A stretch of DNA of 64,000 nucleotides from Methylococcus sp. EFPC2 (GTDB lineage: Bacteria > Pseudomonadota > Gammaproteobacteria > Methylococcales > Methylococcaceae), in NCBI RefSeq assembly GCF_016925495.1, contig NZ_CP070491.1, positions 2,170,001-2,234,000 on the forward strand. The letters run 5' to 3'. Every line of letters starts with the position of its first letter. The stretch's first letter is position 1. Below, piece after piece: positions 21,278 through 30,264 of this stretch. The position numbers were made by a program, and so were the translations under genes. The notes beneath the pieces are model-generated. The model did no database searches. It saw only the letters and a list, made by a program, of their open reading frames with translations, and was not told where the DNA came from.

Positions 21278-22942
21278 TTAACGGGGGATGTACTTATCCA
21301 ATTCCGGCGAAGAGGCTTTCAAGAACGATATCAAACGTCGGTCCGCTGCGGCCAAATCTTCCCCTTTCGGCGCATAGGTCGTCAGCCTGACCAGGGCGCC
21401 ATCGGTCCGATTCATGGTCAACGCATCCCAGAACAAATACCACTTGATGACGTATTCATTGGTCAACAGACGGCCGCGTTGCTGGAACCAGTAATACACC
21501 AACTGCCTATCCTCACCCTTCTGTATGAGCAGACGATTCACCTTGAATGGCTGTCCTGCCCAGTCCAGCCCATCCAAAGGCACAACCTCATGAGAACCGA
21601 TCTCCCAACCGCCGCCGGGGATGCACGAACGTGGCGAATGTATGGATTCGCCCTTGCGCTGCGAGGCGTAATAAGCCGAGTAAAAATTGACGATAGACCC
21701 TGCCTTGATCCCTTCCCCCACAGGGAGAACGCCTTTATTTATCCCCTCTCCCTCTGGGAGAGGGCCGGGGTGAGGGCTCTTCTCCGGCGCATAAACATAA
21801 TCCGCCAGAATATAGTCCTCGAACTTCAGCTGATCGATATATTGCTGCTCCAGGCTCCCACGCCGGCCGTGCCAATCATCCAGTTTCAAGGGAAATTCGG
21901 CGAAAACCGAACGCGAAGAAACGATTTCCTCACGCCGCTCAAGCGAAAACGAGCCGACCAAAGCGACAATCAGCAAACCCAGTACGGCCCAATATTGTTT
22001 TGGCAATTCGCGATCGCGAAACTGTGTTCCCTCCGGCAAAGGCTCTGGAAACGTCAGCCCGAACACATCCATCAAAGGCCTTTTTTGACCGCCTATCTGC
22101 GCCAAGACCCACATTTCGGCGATCAATACGCCTGTGCACACCATGAAAATGAACCAGCCTTCAAAGTCATGCAGAAACCCTTCGGCCATATCCTTGCCCC
22201 AATACTCCACGGTGACTCCTATTATGCCGATACGAAGGCTATTCATTATCACCGTGACGGGTATACTAGACAGAAAAACCAGCACGCGCTTCCACATTGC
22301 AACTTTAAAAAAATACGCGCATATAAAAGCCAAGCTCATTAACGGAAACAAGTAACGAAGACCACTACAAGCTTCGACTACCTGCAATTGCATCGAGCCC
22401 AAATCAATAACATTACCTTCAAGATAAACACTAATATCAAACAAACGAATAAAAACAACGCCCAACTTGGACGATAAAAGCTGTAATTTAGAAGATAAAT
22501 TATTGTAAATAAAATTAGGGAGCGGAATGGAGAAAAAAAGAATCGATATTGGCAACCAAACGCAATTAAATACAGCCTTACCAAACGTAAAGAGAGTTAT
22601 ACCAAACAAAACAATCAGAAAGGCATATTGGACAATTATATACAGCGCGGCAAGCTCCCCTAAAAAAAACAACAGCAACCCACCGAATATAACGGGTATC
22701 CCGAACCAAGATGATGTAAAGCGCATCGCAATCAACTCATTCTTGCGTTGCCAAATCAAAAAGAGCGATATAATTGGAATCAAAACGCCATGACTATATT
22801 CTTCATAACTAAGCCACTGATCCACAAGATAAAAAATGCCACCCCGAAAAATAAGCCCAACAATACCTAACAACGATATAAATAACATCACTTGGGATGC
22901 TGTCAACTTATAAAACACGCCCAAGGATCGCATAGCCGACAT
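21278..22942 (-). CDS. exosortase fused to an EpsI (DUF3485) domain, probably VPLPA-specific
   Basis: Integral membrane transpeptidase-like protein of 554 residues. The N-terminal ~290 residues have about eight membrane helices and the exosortase triad: Cys in EACSGLRYLFPL, Arg in MNSLRIGIIGV and His in GFLHDFEGW. The C-terminal part is an EpsI domain (WHGRRGSL, YYASQRKGESIHSPRSCIPG, GGWEIGS). The fused form fits my memory of exosortase D, whose substrates end in VPLPA-type tails, and two such proteins are in this window. Two oddities: a palindromic repeat is translated in frame inside the EpsI part as HPGPLPEGEG, and base composition shifts from AT-rich (exosortase half) to GC-rich (EpsI half) near 22300. 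Confidence 0.85.
   Translation of the reverse strand: MSAMRSLGVFYKLTASQVMLFISLLGIVGLIFRGGIFYLVDQWLSYEEYSHGVLIPIISLFLIWQRKNELIAMRFTSSWFGIPVIFGGLLLFFLGELAALYIIVQYAFLIVLFGITLFTFGKAVFNCVWLPISILFFSIPLPNFIYNNLSSKLQLLSSKLGVVFIRLFDISVYLEGNVIDLGSMQLQVVEACSGLRYLFPLMSLAFICAYFFKVAMWKRVLVFLSSIPVTVIMNSLRIGIIGVTVEYWGKDMAEGFLHDFEGWFIFMVCTGVLIAEMWVLAQIGGQKRPLMDVFGLTFPEPLPEGTQFRDRELPKQYWAVLGLLIVALVGSFSLERREEIVSSRSVFAEFPLKLDDWHGRRGSLEQQYIDQLKFEDYILADYVYAPEKSPHPGPLPEGEGINKGVLPVGEGIKAGSIVNFYSAYYASQRKGESIHSPRSCIPGGGWEIGSHEVVPLDGLDWAGQPFKVNRLLIQKGEDRQLVYYWFQQRGRLLTNEYVIKWYLFWDALTMNRTDGALVRLTTYAPKGEDLAAADRRLISFLKASSPELDKYIPR
21705..21785. repeat. REP-like palindrome inside the EpsI coding region
   Basis: Two hairpins, CCCTTCCCCCACAGGGAGAA-type and CCCCTCTCCCTCTGGGAGAG-type with a CGGGGTGAGGG tail, sit in the coding sequence. 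They are the same family as the intergenic repeats. Read on the minus strand they give SPHPGPLPEGEG and VLPVGEG without breaking the frame. Confidence 0.85.
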
Positions 22943-23157
22943 AATAATTTACGCCATAAGTATATTAAAAACAAGAAATTCCGATTATCTAACACTGACT
23001 TCAACAATGAATTGCAAGTCCAGAGCAATATCTAATATTGTAGCTGACAGCCGCTTATTCCAGCTACATATTGTGTGAAAGCAAAGTTTTTCACTACTCC
23101 GTTAGTCGATACCCTACATTCCACCAGAACGTCTTACTCCATCTTAGCACTAAGCAC
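22943..23157. other. 215-bp gap inside the polysaccharide cluster
   Basis: AT-rich spacer between the DUF218 gene and the exosortase gene. I see no gene and no clear terminator. It may carry a promoter for the exosortase. Confidence 0.4.
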
Positions 23158-23760
23158 TTACACCCCGTATTCGAATTTATAATAAATCATCTTGATAAGC
23201 TCTTGGAGAGCAAACGAAACCGCATCTGAGTTTTTCCACCAATAATGTGGAATCCACCACGCCGGAGATGAAGAAATCAATGTGAAACTCATATCCCCAT
23301 TAACAATTGCTTCGTAAATCCAAGATAGCCTACGTAAGTGCGGTGGATCACTAACAACTAATACATGAGACCAGCCATTGTCTTTCATTAAGCGTCTAAC
23401 CAAGCGAGCTTCCTGCCAACTCGAAGTAGACGAAAAATCCGTAATTATACTTTTTCCCTCAACACCGTAGCGCTTTAAATATCTTAATCGCCAATCTTCA
23501 GATGGAGGATTAGGTTCGCTAAATCCTGTTACCAATATTTTTTCGCCCCAGCCTTCACGATATAACTCGGCGCCCCTTTTTAATCGATCAAACATCATAT
23601 TACCGCCAAGTACAACAATTAACTCAGACTTCCGTGGAATACCTGCTGGACCGGAAAAAAAAAACTCGCCATATAGCGACAAAAAGCCTACAGAGACTAT
23701 TTGGGTTATAATAATCGACATTGGCAAACCGCAAATAATAAATTTACGCACGGTTTTCAC
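23158..23760 (-). CDS. DUF218 / YdcF-ElyC family membrane protein
   Basis: A 200-residue protein with one N-terminal membrane helix (IICGLPMSIIITQIVSVGFL) and a periplasmic DUF218 domain. Landmarks are LIVVLGGNMMFDRLKRGAELY, ILVTGFSEPNPPSE, SSTSSWQEARLVRRLM and the VLVVSDPPHLRRL end. Relatives (ElyC, SanA, YdcF) act in envelope assembly, and members often sit in polysaccharide loci with exosortases. The exact reaction is unknown. The GTG start at 23760 overlaps the end of the preceding glycosyltransferase gene by 17 bases, which suggests translational coupling. Confidence 0.8.
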   Translation of the reverse strand: MKTVRKFIICGLPMSIIITQIVSVGFLSLYGEFFFSGPAGIPRKSELIVVLGGNMMFDRLKRGAELYREGWGEKILVTGFSEPNPPSEDWRLRYLKRYGVEGKSIITDFSSTSSWQEARLVRRLMKDNGWSHVLVVSDPPHLRRLSWIYEAIVNGDMSFTLISSSPAWWIPHYWWKNSDAVSFALQELIKMIYYKFEYGV

Positions 23761-24511
23761 AATCTAATATGTGACGTTTTACAACCAGTGAAATAAAGTG
23801 GGGGGTTGAAATAAAATTTCGTCGCCACATTCGCTTCGGCTCTTTCAGCAACCGATATACAAACTCTATACCTAGTTGGCACATCCAATCGGGCGCTCTT
23901 GGATAGGTACCAGCAAAAAAATCAAAAACCGCACCAATTGAACCGATCACTGAAGCGCTAAGTTTCGTGCGATTTGCTTCAACCCATTTCTCTTGTTTAG
24001 GCGCCGTCATGCCAACCCAAAGCACATCGGGTTTAGCCGCGTTAATTTGTTCAATCATTCTCTGATTCTCATCTTCGGACCACAAACCAAATGGAGGAGA
24101 TAGAACTCCGCATAACTCCAACGATGGGAACGTTTTTACAAACCGCTGTGAGATAAGATCAAGGACATGCTGAGAAGACCCAAAAAAGAAGACCCTACCA
24201 CCTCCACTCTCGTTAAGCGACGTCATCAATGAAAAAAAATAATCTGCCCCGGTAATTCGTGGACCAATAGAAATATTCGAAATTCGTGCCATCACGGTAA
24301 CCCCAACACCATCAGCCACTATTAAATCTGCACACTTCAATGCCCGAAAGAAATCCAAATCCTTCTGTGCTTCAACAAGAGAGTGAGGGTTTGCGCAAAC
24401 AAATGTTAGAGGCTCAGATCCTGCTGCTATAGCACCAACGCTCTTTTCAGTAATTTCTTGCAAAGATGCCAGGGGTATGGATATACCTAAAAGGGAAGCT
24501 CTCACATCCAT
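23744..24511 (-). CDS. WecB/TagA/CpsF family glycosyltransferase
   Basis: GT26-type enzyme of 255 residues that adds a sugar, often ManNAcA or a similar residue, to a lipid-linked acceptor on the cytoplasmic face of the membrane. Motifs visible are FVCANPHSLVEAQKD, DLIVADGVGVTVMAR, RITGADYFFSL, VFFFGSSQHVLDL, DVLWVGMTAPKQEKWV and IGSIGAVFDFFAGTYPRAP WM. It lies 7 bases after the GT4 gene and overlaps the DUF218 gene. With wecB at 35.3 kb providing UDP-ManNAc, a ManNAc-type donor is plausible, but that is inference. Confidence 0.88.
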   Translation of the reverse strand: MDVRASLLGISIPLASLQEITEKSVGAIAAGSEPLTFVCANPHSLVEAQKDLDFFRALKCADLIVADGVGVTVMARISNISIGPRITGADYFFSLMTSLNESGGGRVFFFGSSQHVLDLISQRFVKTFPSLELCGVLSPPFGLWSEDENQRMIEQINAAKPDVLWVGMTAPKQEKWVEANRTKLSASVIGSIGAVFDFFAGTYPRAPDWMCQLGIEFVYRLLKEPKRMWRRNFISTPHFISLVVKRHILDCENRA

Positions 24512-24518
24512 AATCTAC

Positions 24519-25712
24519 CTACAGCTTAGATGAATTATAAAGACTCATACACTTATTATAAATCATTAAAATATCTTCAATATTTTTTTCCGCCGTGTAT
24601 TTTTCCTCGAATACTGCTAAGGTAGATTTACGTAAGTTAACCAAACCTCCCCGATTATTTAATAAGGAGATAAGTTTTTCTGCTAAATCCTTGGGGTTTC
24701 CCGGCTCAAACTTTAATCCGGTAATACCATCCTCTACTACTTCGTTTAATCCACCAATAGCAGAAGCAAGTACTGGCGTACCGACTGAAAAAGATTCAAT
24801 AGCTACCATGCCAAATGTTTCGTACCATATAGAAGGCATTACCATAACTAACGCATGTCCAAGTAGTTCTAGGACTTCATCGTGGCTTCTCAAACCTAAA
24901 AACTCAATATTATCTGACACTGACGCCGCCAACGATTGTAACTCTTGCATCAATGCCCCATCCCCAACAATCTTAAGTGAGACGTCACGAACATACTTCC
25001 ACGCTTCAATTAATATTCTGACACCCTTTTCCTCAGATAACCGCCCAATAAATAAAACATAATTACCATCACCGGCCCCCTTAATAGACGGACGCGATAC
25101 AAAATTACCCTTAATTTCGATACGATCTCGTGGAAGTCCACCTTCAATGAGAATTTCAGCCGCAAAATTAGTAAGCGCTATATATCGATCGACGCCGGAC
25201 ACATAAGCTCCCCGCCAGCGATTGCTTTGAATTGTCATTACCTGAGCCGCTGTCGCAGCAAAAGAGCCTCTATAACAGCGGTGTATTAGTGCAGGCACCA
25301 GATTACCATTAACGCAATCGAGACACGGTTTGCCATCTCTCAGTAATAATGCATTAGCGCAAATAGATCGAAAATTATGTAACGTTTGGACTACAGGTAC
25401 CCCATTGTCATGACAAGCTGCATATACACTTCCGGATAATTGAGGGAATGTATTATGAAAATGTGCGATATCCGGCTTTTTCGCCACGATCAGTTTAGTC
25501 AATTCATCATAAATATGTTTAGACCAAACACTATCTATGGCTATACGAACTTTACTTGATAATGTTCGATCATCTATATCATCATTAAACTTTTCAAACG
25601 GGATTACTTCCGCATAACGTTCAAGTAATTTTTTTTCACTGCGATAAACAGAATCTTCCCCGCTTGGAGCTGTAGATCGATAAAAATTGTGAGCCAATAG
25701 AACTTTCACCAA
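24519..25712 (-). CDS. GT4 family glycosyltransferase
   Basis: A 397-residue GT-B retaining transferase. The N-terminal domain has AHFHNTFPQLSGSVYAACHD and VQTLHNFRSICANALLLRDG, including a Cys-containing insert (GKPCLDCVNGN) typical of one GT4 subgroup. The C-terminal nucleotide-sugar domain has LFIGRLSEEKGVRILIEAW, LGLRSHDEVLELL and the E-x7-E region MPSIWYETFGMVAIESFSVG. Start is TTG at 25712 or GTG at 25709. AAGGA lies 6 bases before the TTG. It probably adds one sugar of the exopolysaccharide repeat. Confidence 0.88.
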   Translation of the reverse strand: MVKVLLAHNFYRSTAPSGEDSVYRSEKKLLERYAEVIPFEKFNDDIDDRTLSSKVRIAIDSVWSKHIYDELTKLIVAKKPDIAHFHNTFPQLSGSVYAACHDNGVPVVQTLHNFRSICANALLLRDGKPCLDCVNGNLVPALIHRCYRGSFAATAAQVMTIQSNRWRGAYVSGVDRYIALTNFAAEILIEGGLPRDRIEIKGNFVSRPSIKGAGDGNYVLFIGRLSEEKGVRILIEAWKYVRDVSLKIVGDGALMQELQSLAASVSDNIEFLGLRSHDEVLELLGHALVMVMPSIWYETFGMVAIESFSVGTPVLASAIGGLNEVVEDGITGLKFEPGNPKDLAEKLISLLNNRGGLVNLRKSTLAVFEEKYTAEKNIEDILMIYNKCMSLYNSSKL

Positions 25713-25747
25713 TAAATTCCTTTACGAAAAACCTACTAAATCAGCTC

Positions 25748-26884
25748 TTATAAATATGCATTCCCAAACGCCATAATTCCTTTGGCATATCTAGCTATCA
25801 TATTCTCTAAGGTATATCGCTGTTTAGCTACGGAACAGCCATCTCTAAGTCTGTTCAATAAAATATCAGAATTCATAATTTCAGCGACTCGACGAACGTA
25901 ATCGCTTACATGATTATCTGAAATAACTCCGTTGATACCAGATTCTAAATAACCAATCTCAGGACTATGATATGGTATATTAGTAGTAACCAAAGGGGTG
26001 CCAAGCGCAAACGAATCTAAAACGCCTAATCCAACCAATCCTGGCATCAAAGCTAACTTAGACAACAAAAAATAAGGAATGATGTCGGTACCAAATTTGG
26101 GACCTACATAATGAATCCATGGCCATTGCATTGCGGCCCGTTCAACTAGGTTTTGTTGAGGCCCATCTCCGATCAATATAAGATGAAAATCCGGGATTTT
26201 TGTGCGAAGTTGTGCCGCGGCATCCATTAAAAACTCTATGCGCTTACCTTCGTACATACCCCCACAATATATACCTACCTGTGAAGAATTAATATTTAGC
26301 TTCCGCCGGAGAATTGATAGTTCATCTGGGCTAACTAAACCAGCGCCTCTCACTAACCTTTCTGTATCGATTGCATTATCGACAATTGTAATTTTCTCCC
26401 GAGGAACGCCAAGTGAATTGACATAAGCTCCAGTTTCCTCTGTATACGCAAACCACCAATCAATTTGCGAAATAAGTAAAGCCTTTATATTTTCCGAGTA
26501 ATTATCATCTTTAGTTGCTTGATGATTTTTACCATGCCCCCAATACGCAATTCTGGGTCGACTTCTAACCGTCCTTAATGCAAGTAAACAATAATTAATT
26601 AGCAACCTATTAGCTTGTTCTATAATAACAAGATCACTAGAAATGGTCTTATTTAGACAATGCTGCCAAACTAGTTCATATCTACCCACATCGAAATAAG
26701 TGTTTTCAACCCATTGCAACCATTGATAATCTACATTCACAGAACGAGGAACGGTTCCCGGCTTCTCTCTGCCTGCCAATAACGTGAGCCGAACCCCCTT
26801 TTTTTCCAATTCAGAATTGAGTCCTTCAAAAAAAGGAACTCTATAATGTGGAAGCACTCGTTGAATAATCGTCAAAGAAATCAT
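25748..26884 (-). CDS. GT4 family glycosyltransferase
   Basis: A 378-residue GT-B fold enzyme. Visible are the N-terminal QRVLPHYRVPFFEGLNSEL, the phosphate-binding region IYCGGMYEGKRIEFLMDAA, LIGDGPQQNLVE and the acidic pair region MPGLVGLGVLDSFALGTPLV. Here the usual E-x7-E first Glu is replaced by VLDS, so the acceptor or donor is not predictable. It lies between the second GT4 gene (36 bases) and the ligase/polymerase gene (19 bases), in the same minus-strand run. Confidence 0.82.
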   Translation of the reverse strand: MISLTIIQRVLPHYRVPFFEGLNSELEKKGVRLTLLAGREKPGTVPRSVNVDYQWLQWVENTYFDVGRYELVWQHCLNKTISSDLVIIEQANRLLINYCLLALRTVRSRPRIAYWGHGKNHQATKDDNYSENIKALLISQIDWWFAYTEETGAYVNSLGVPREKITIVDNAIDTERLVRGAGLVSPDELSILRRKLNINSSQVGIYCGGMYEGKRIEFLMDAAAQLRTKIPDFHLILIGDGPQQNLVERAAMQWPWIHYVGPKFGTDIIPYFLLSKLALMPGLVGLGVLDSFALGTPLVTTNIPYHSPEIGYLESGINGVISDNHVSDYVRRVAEIMNSDILLNRLRDGCSVAKQRYTLENMIARYAKGIMAFGNAYL

Positions 26885-26902
26885 TATGATAAGACGGCTA
26901 AA

Positions 26903-28150
26903 TTAAGTTGGGATACTAATTTTACTATTGCTCATCAACAGCGAGGCCCTAGCCTTATTGGTAACATAATTCTTACTCGCACTAAAAGTCGCGACCATCA
27001 TGAAAAGCACGCTATTATAGACAGTAACTGCATAGATAACATTTTCAGCCAAATTAGAAATGGACAGAAATATCAGAATGAAAAATTCCAGTGACAAATT
27101 TCTATAACTATCGTTCAAATATAATTTAGCAATAGCTTGTAAAACGATGGCGCAATAAAAAAAAGTACCAACAACACCCACATCTAACAAGGACTGAATA
27201 TATCCGTTATGCATTGTTGTAGAGCCTATATTTCTTCCAACATTGAGATCATCCTTATCATTTAGCATAATGGACGACTGATCCTTATTTAAGGCCGCCG
27301 CCCCGGCCGTAATGCCAACACCTAGCCAAGGATTCTTCTTAAATGCTTCAAAAGCATTTTCCCAAATTGAAACGCGCCCTGTTAAATTGGAGATTGTTTC
27401 AATTCGCATAAATTTTTCTATGGAGACGCTTCTCACATTAATATCTAGCGAGTTAATTGAAACTACCATAGAAACCAATAAAAATAAGCCAATATAAATA
27501 AGCTTCCTTAACTTTCTATAATATATAAATACAGTTACTACTACCGCCACTAGGAAAGCAACCATAAATGTCCTAGATTGAGTAATAATTAAACAAGGAA
27601 ATCCAACTCCAAAAGCCAGTAATCTCATTAAAAGTGGAAGTTTATGAAAACATCCAATTCCTATTAATACGCCGGCACTGGCACCAATCATGCCCGATTT
27701 TGGCAAAATTCCGCGAAACCTTAACTCGCCACCATAAAGAGTTTCGTATACCAAGCTTGGGCTAACTATAAGTAACAATAGACTAATAAACAAAATAGCG
27801 ACGTAGCACCAAAAAGTCGCAGTAAATAGGGATGAATTTATATTTTCCGGTGCGCTTCTTTCATAATAAGAAATTGAGAACAAAATAACTACCGATATCG
27901 AAATTGCCTGAAATGCAACATACCCTACTTCGACTGCACCGATAATTGATATTAGAACCGACACAATATAACCAAACTGAGCCCAATATCTACCCAGCCT
28001 TAAAACCGAACGACTTGTTAGAAGCCCATATATTCCAAAGAAAGCCACCAATAACAAAGCTATCGCTCTTGGTATATCTAGTAGTGCCGGCGAATAAAGC
28101 GTATTTCTAGCAATTAACGACACACATAGAAACAAGGCAGCTAACTTCAT
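26903..28150 (-). CDS. O-antigen ligase/polymerase-like membrane protein (Wzy_C family)
   Basis: Polytopic membrane protein of 415 residues with about 10-12 helices and a large periplasmic loop. The loop holds NPWLGVGITAGAAALNKD and STTMHNGYIQSLLDVGVVG, the usual site of the conserved Arg/His residues of Wzy and WaaL proteins. Within this cluster the role is most likely polymerisation of the repeat unit after flipping, not LPS ligation, but the two cannot be told apart by sequence. Strongly AT-rich. Confidence 0.85.
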   Translation of the reverse strand: MKLAALFLCVSLIARNTLYSPALLDIPRAIALLLVAFFGIYGLLTSRSVLRLGRYWAQFGYIVSVLISIIGAVEVGYVAFQAISISVVILFSISYYERSAPENINSSLFTATFWCYVAILFISLLLLIVSPSLVYETLYGGELRFRGILPKSGMIGASAGVLIGIGCFHKLPLLMRLLAFGVGFPCLIITQSRTFMVAFLVAVVVTVFIYYRKLRKLIYIGLFLLVSMVVSINSLDINVRSVSIEKFMRIETISNLTGRVSIWENAFEAFKKNPWLGVGITAGAAALNKDQSSIMLNDKDDLNVGRNIGSTTMHNGYIQSLLDVGVVGTFFYCAIVLQAIAKLYLNDSYRNLSLEFFILIFLSISNLAENVIYAVTVYNSVLFMMVATFSASKNYVTNKARASLLMSNSKISIPT

Positions 28151-28189
28151 AAGGTTTTATAATTCAATAATATTAAGAAATCACAAACA

Positions 28190-30220
28190 TCATTTAAACC
28201 AGACATTTAAATTGTCGATAGACTGCCAATCTGGTATGCGCGCCTTAAACTGAGACCAATCACTTACACTGAAATCGTTTGCGCCAGGGTTCCTGAGCCC
28301 AAGGTTATCACGAGTTATTAAATTACTTTTAAAATCGCCATATTGTATCGCAAGCTGATCTATAAGCATTTTTCCTGACTCATAAATATAATTTCCCTTT
28401 ACACTATTTCCTTTAGGTGTAGCAGGATCGTCATATAATATATTTGTTAAAGAAGGATATTGCTTGGACCAAACTGACGATCTATATGGCATTAATGCGA
28501 GCTTTTTCTGTAGATCGCTGCCTGGCGAAATAGCCGCTTTAGCCCAGGTAGTTCCTCTTGCATCCAATGACAATGAAACTTGATTAAACGCGAAAATGTT
28601 ATTTGTAATTAGATTATCCCGCCCACCCCCTATTAATACTCCTCTATATATATTGCTTAGAATATTTTTCTCGATCTTTATGCCACTTGAAAAGTCATCT
28701 AAATAAATCCCGGAGACATCACCTTTTCCAGGCAGTCCGGCGATCTCATGTATGTAGTTATTACTAATTACCGTACCTCTTGCACTCCAGTCCCGCCCTA
28801 TATATATAGCCCCTGAATCAGACGTATCCAAGCATACACGATATATATTGTTTTTATCTACTAAATGATTATTTCCGTCCACCCATATTGCAACGTGTGG
28901 AGCATTATGTATTATATTTCCACTAATAGCGATTCCAACTCCACGGGCATCTATCCCAGCTCGGTACGTAGAAATATTTCGGCTGTAATCATGTATATGA
29001 TTATTGGAAATCGTAAAGCTGGCTGGTGATAGATTAACTCGCTCGCCACCATTGGCATATATGCCACCCGTACCAGTCGCATATATTTCATTACCTTTTA
29101 TTTCATGATTTTTACCGCCTTGAATAACTATCCCAGTTTTTCCAATATTTCTTACAATGCCATCAAATACTGAAATATGATCACCACCAATGATCTCGAC
29201 TCCATTCCCGCGACCGCCCTCGAACAAAATTCCTTTAAATATTATATTCGAAGCTTCATGTGTGGCAACAATTGGCGCAGAGAGTTTTGTTACCGTTAAC
29301 GTTGTATCTGAGTTTACTTCTTCATCAGGTATAAAATACGCTTTTCTTGTACTTCTATCTATATAATATTCACCCGGCGCATCCAATTCTGATATATTAT
29401 TCAATACATAGTAGCGTGCCCCAGCAACAATGCCATATTCAGGCGTGTCTTTGAGTCTAACTGTGTGATCAACGGTATTTACAAAAGACACCTGAATCGC
29501 CTCATCATACCAATCTTTTCCCCAGTAACCCTTAAGCCAGGTATTCGGACGCCGCCAGTTTATAACCCGGTTTTCCATCTCATTAGAATATGGTATTTTA
29601 GGTGTCTTAATAAAAACGCTATTCTGCGTATACGCCCACTCTCCATTAGGCCATCTGGCGACCTGCATAGGTCTTTGATTCAAAAAAAGCTCTTCCGGTG
29701 CTAACGGATCCTTTTCAGGGGAATTTATTTCCGATCTCGCCCAGCTAGAAGCCGGTGCTGCAGCTATTCCGGCGGCACGAAGATCAACGACCTGAAATTT
29801 TTTACTATTTGCTGTATTTACCCCCGAGATCTGAATATTTCCTAAAGGCTTAATCTGAGAAGCTGGCACGTTTAACCCACCTGAAAAGACTACTTTTTCA
29901 AGTCCATACGCCTGATACGTTATCGGGGCATTTATTGTGCCGGAATCTATATTTAGCAAATTGAGTGTTTCATTGAAATAATATATACCTTGTCGGAAAT
30001 ATACGGTTACGGGAACTAAAGAATCAATTGTTTTATACGCCCTCACAGCGCTTTGAGCTCTTTTAGCTGTCGCAAACGGACTATTAATACTACCCGCATT
30101 TCTATCATTGCCGTTAGGTGATACATAAAACGCTTTTTCGACTGCTGCATCCGTTTCAGAACTTATTGTTAATAACAAACTAATAAGCGCTGCCACTCCC
30201 GCTTTATCCATTTTACTCAT
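28190..30220 (-). CDS. secreted right-handed parallel beta-helix protein
   Basis: A 676-residue exported protein. It starts with a signal peptide (AALISLLLTISSETDA) and then YVSPNGNDRNAGSINSPFAT, the typical N terminus of pectate-lyase-like beta-helix proteins. Repeated rungs follow (for example IEIIGG, GIVIQGG, HEIKGNEIYATGTGGIYANGG, ISGNIIHNAPH, ISNNYIHEIAG). It may cleave, epimerise or bind the polysaccharide in the periplasm. A catalytic residue set cannot be named. A clear GAGGAG Shine-Dalgarno sequence precedes the ATG. Confidence 0.85.
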   Translation of the reverse strand: MSKMDKAGVAALISLLLTISSETDAAVEKAFYVSPNGNDRNAGSINSPFATAKRAQSAVRAYKTIDSLVPVTVYFRQGIYYFNETLNLLNIDSGTINAPITYQAYGLEKVVFSGGLNVPASQIKPLGNIQISGVNTANSKKFQVVDLRAAGIAAAPASSWARSEINSPEKDPLAPEELFLNQRPMQVARWPNGEWAYTQNSVFIKTPKIPYSNEMENRVINWRRPNTWLKGYWGKDWYDEAIQVSFVNTVDHTVRLKDTPEYGIVAGARYYVLNNISELDAPGEYYIDRSTRKAYFIPDEEVNSDTTLTVTKLSAPIVATHEASNIIFKGILFEGGRGNGVEIIGGDHISVFDGIVRNIGKTGIVIQGGKNHEIKGNEIYATGTGGIYANGGERVNLSPASFTISNNHIHDYSRNISTYRAGIDARGVGIAISGNIIHNAPHVAIWVDGNNHLVDKNNIYRVCLDTSDSGAIYIGRDWSARGTVISNNYIHEIAGLPGKGDVSGIYLDDFSSGIKIEKNILSNIYRGVLIGGGRDNLITNNIFAFNQVSLSLDARGTTWAKAAISPGSDLQKKLALMPYRSSVWSKQYPSLTNILYDDPATPKGNSVKGNYIYESGKMLIDQLAIQYGDFKSNLITRDNLGLRNPGANDFSVSDWSQFKARIPDWQSIDNLNVWFK

Positions 30221-30264
30221 AAAAATCTCCTCATAAAATATATTCTATAAGTCGGAAATAACTA

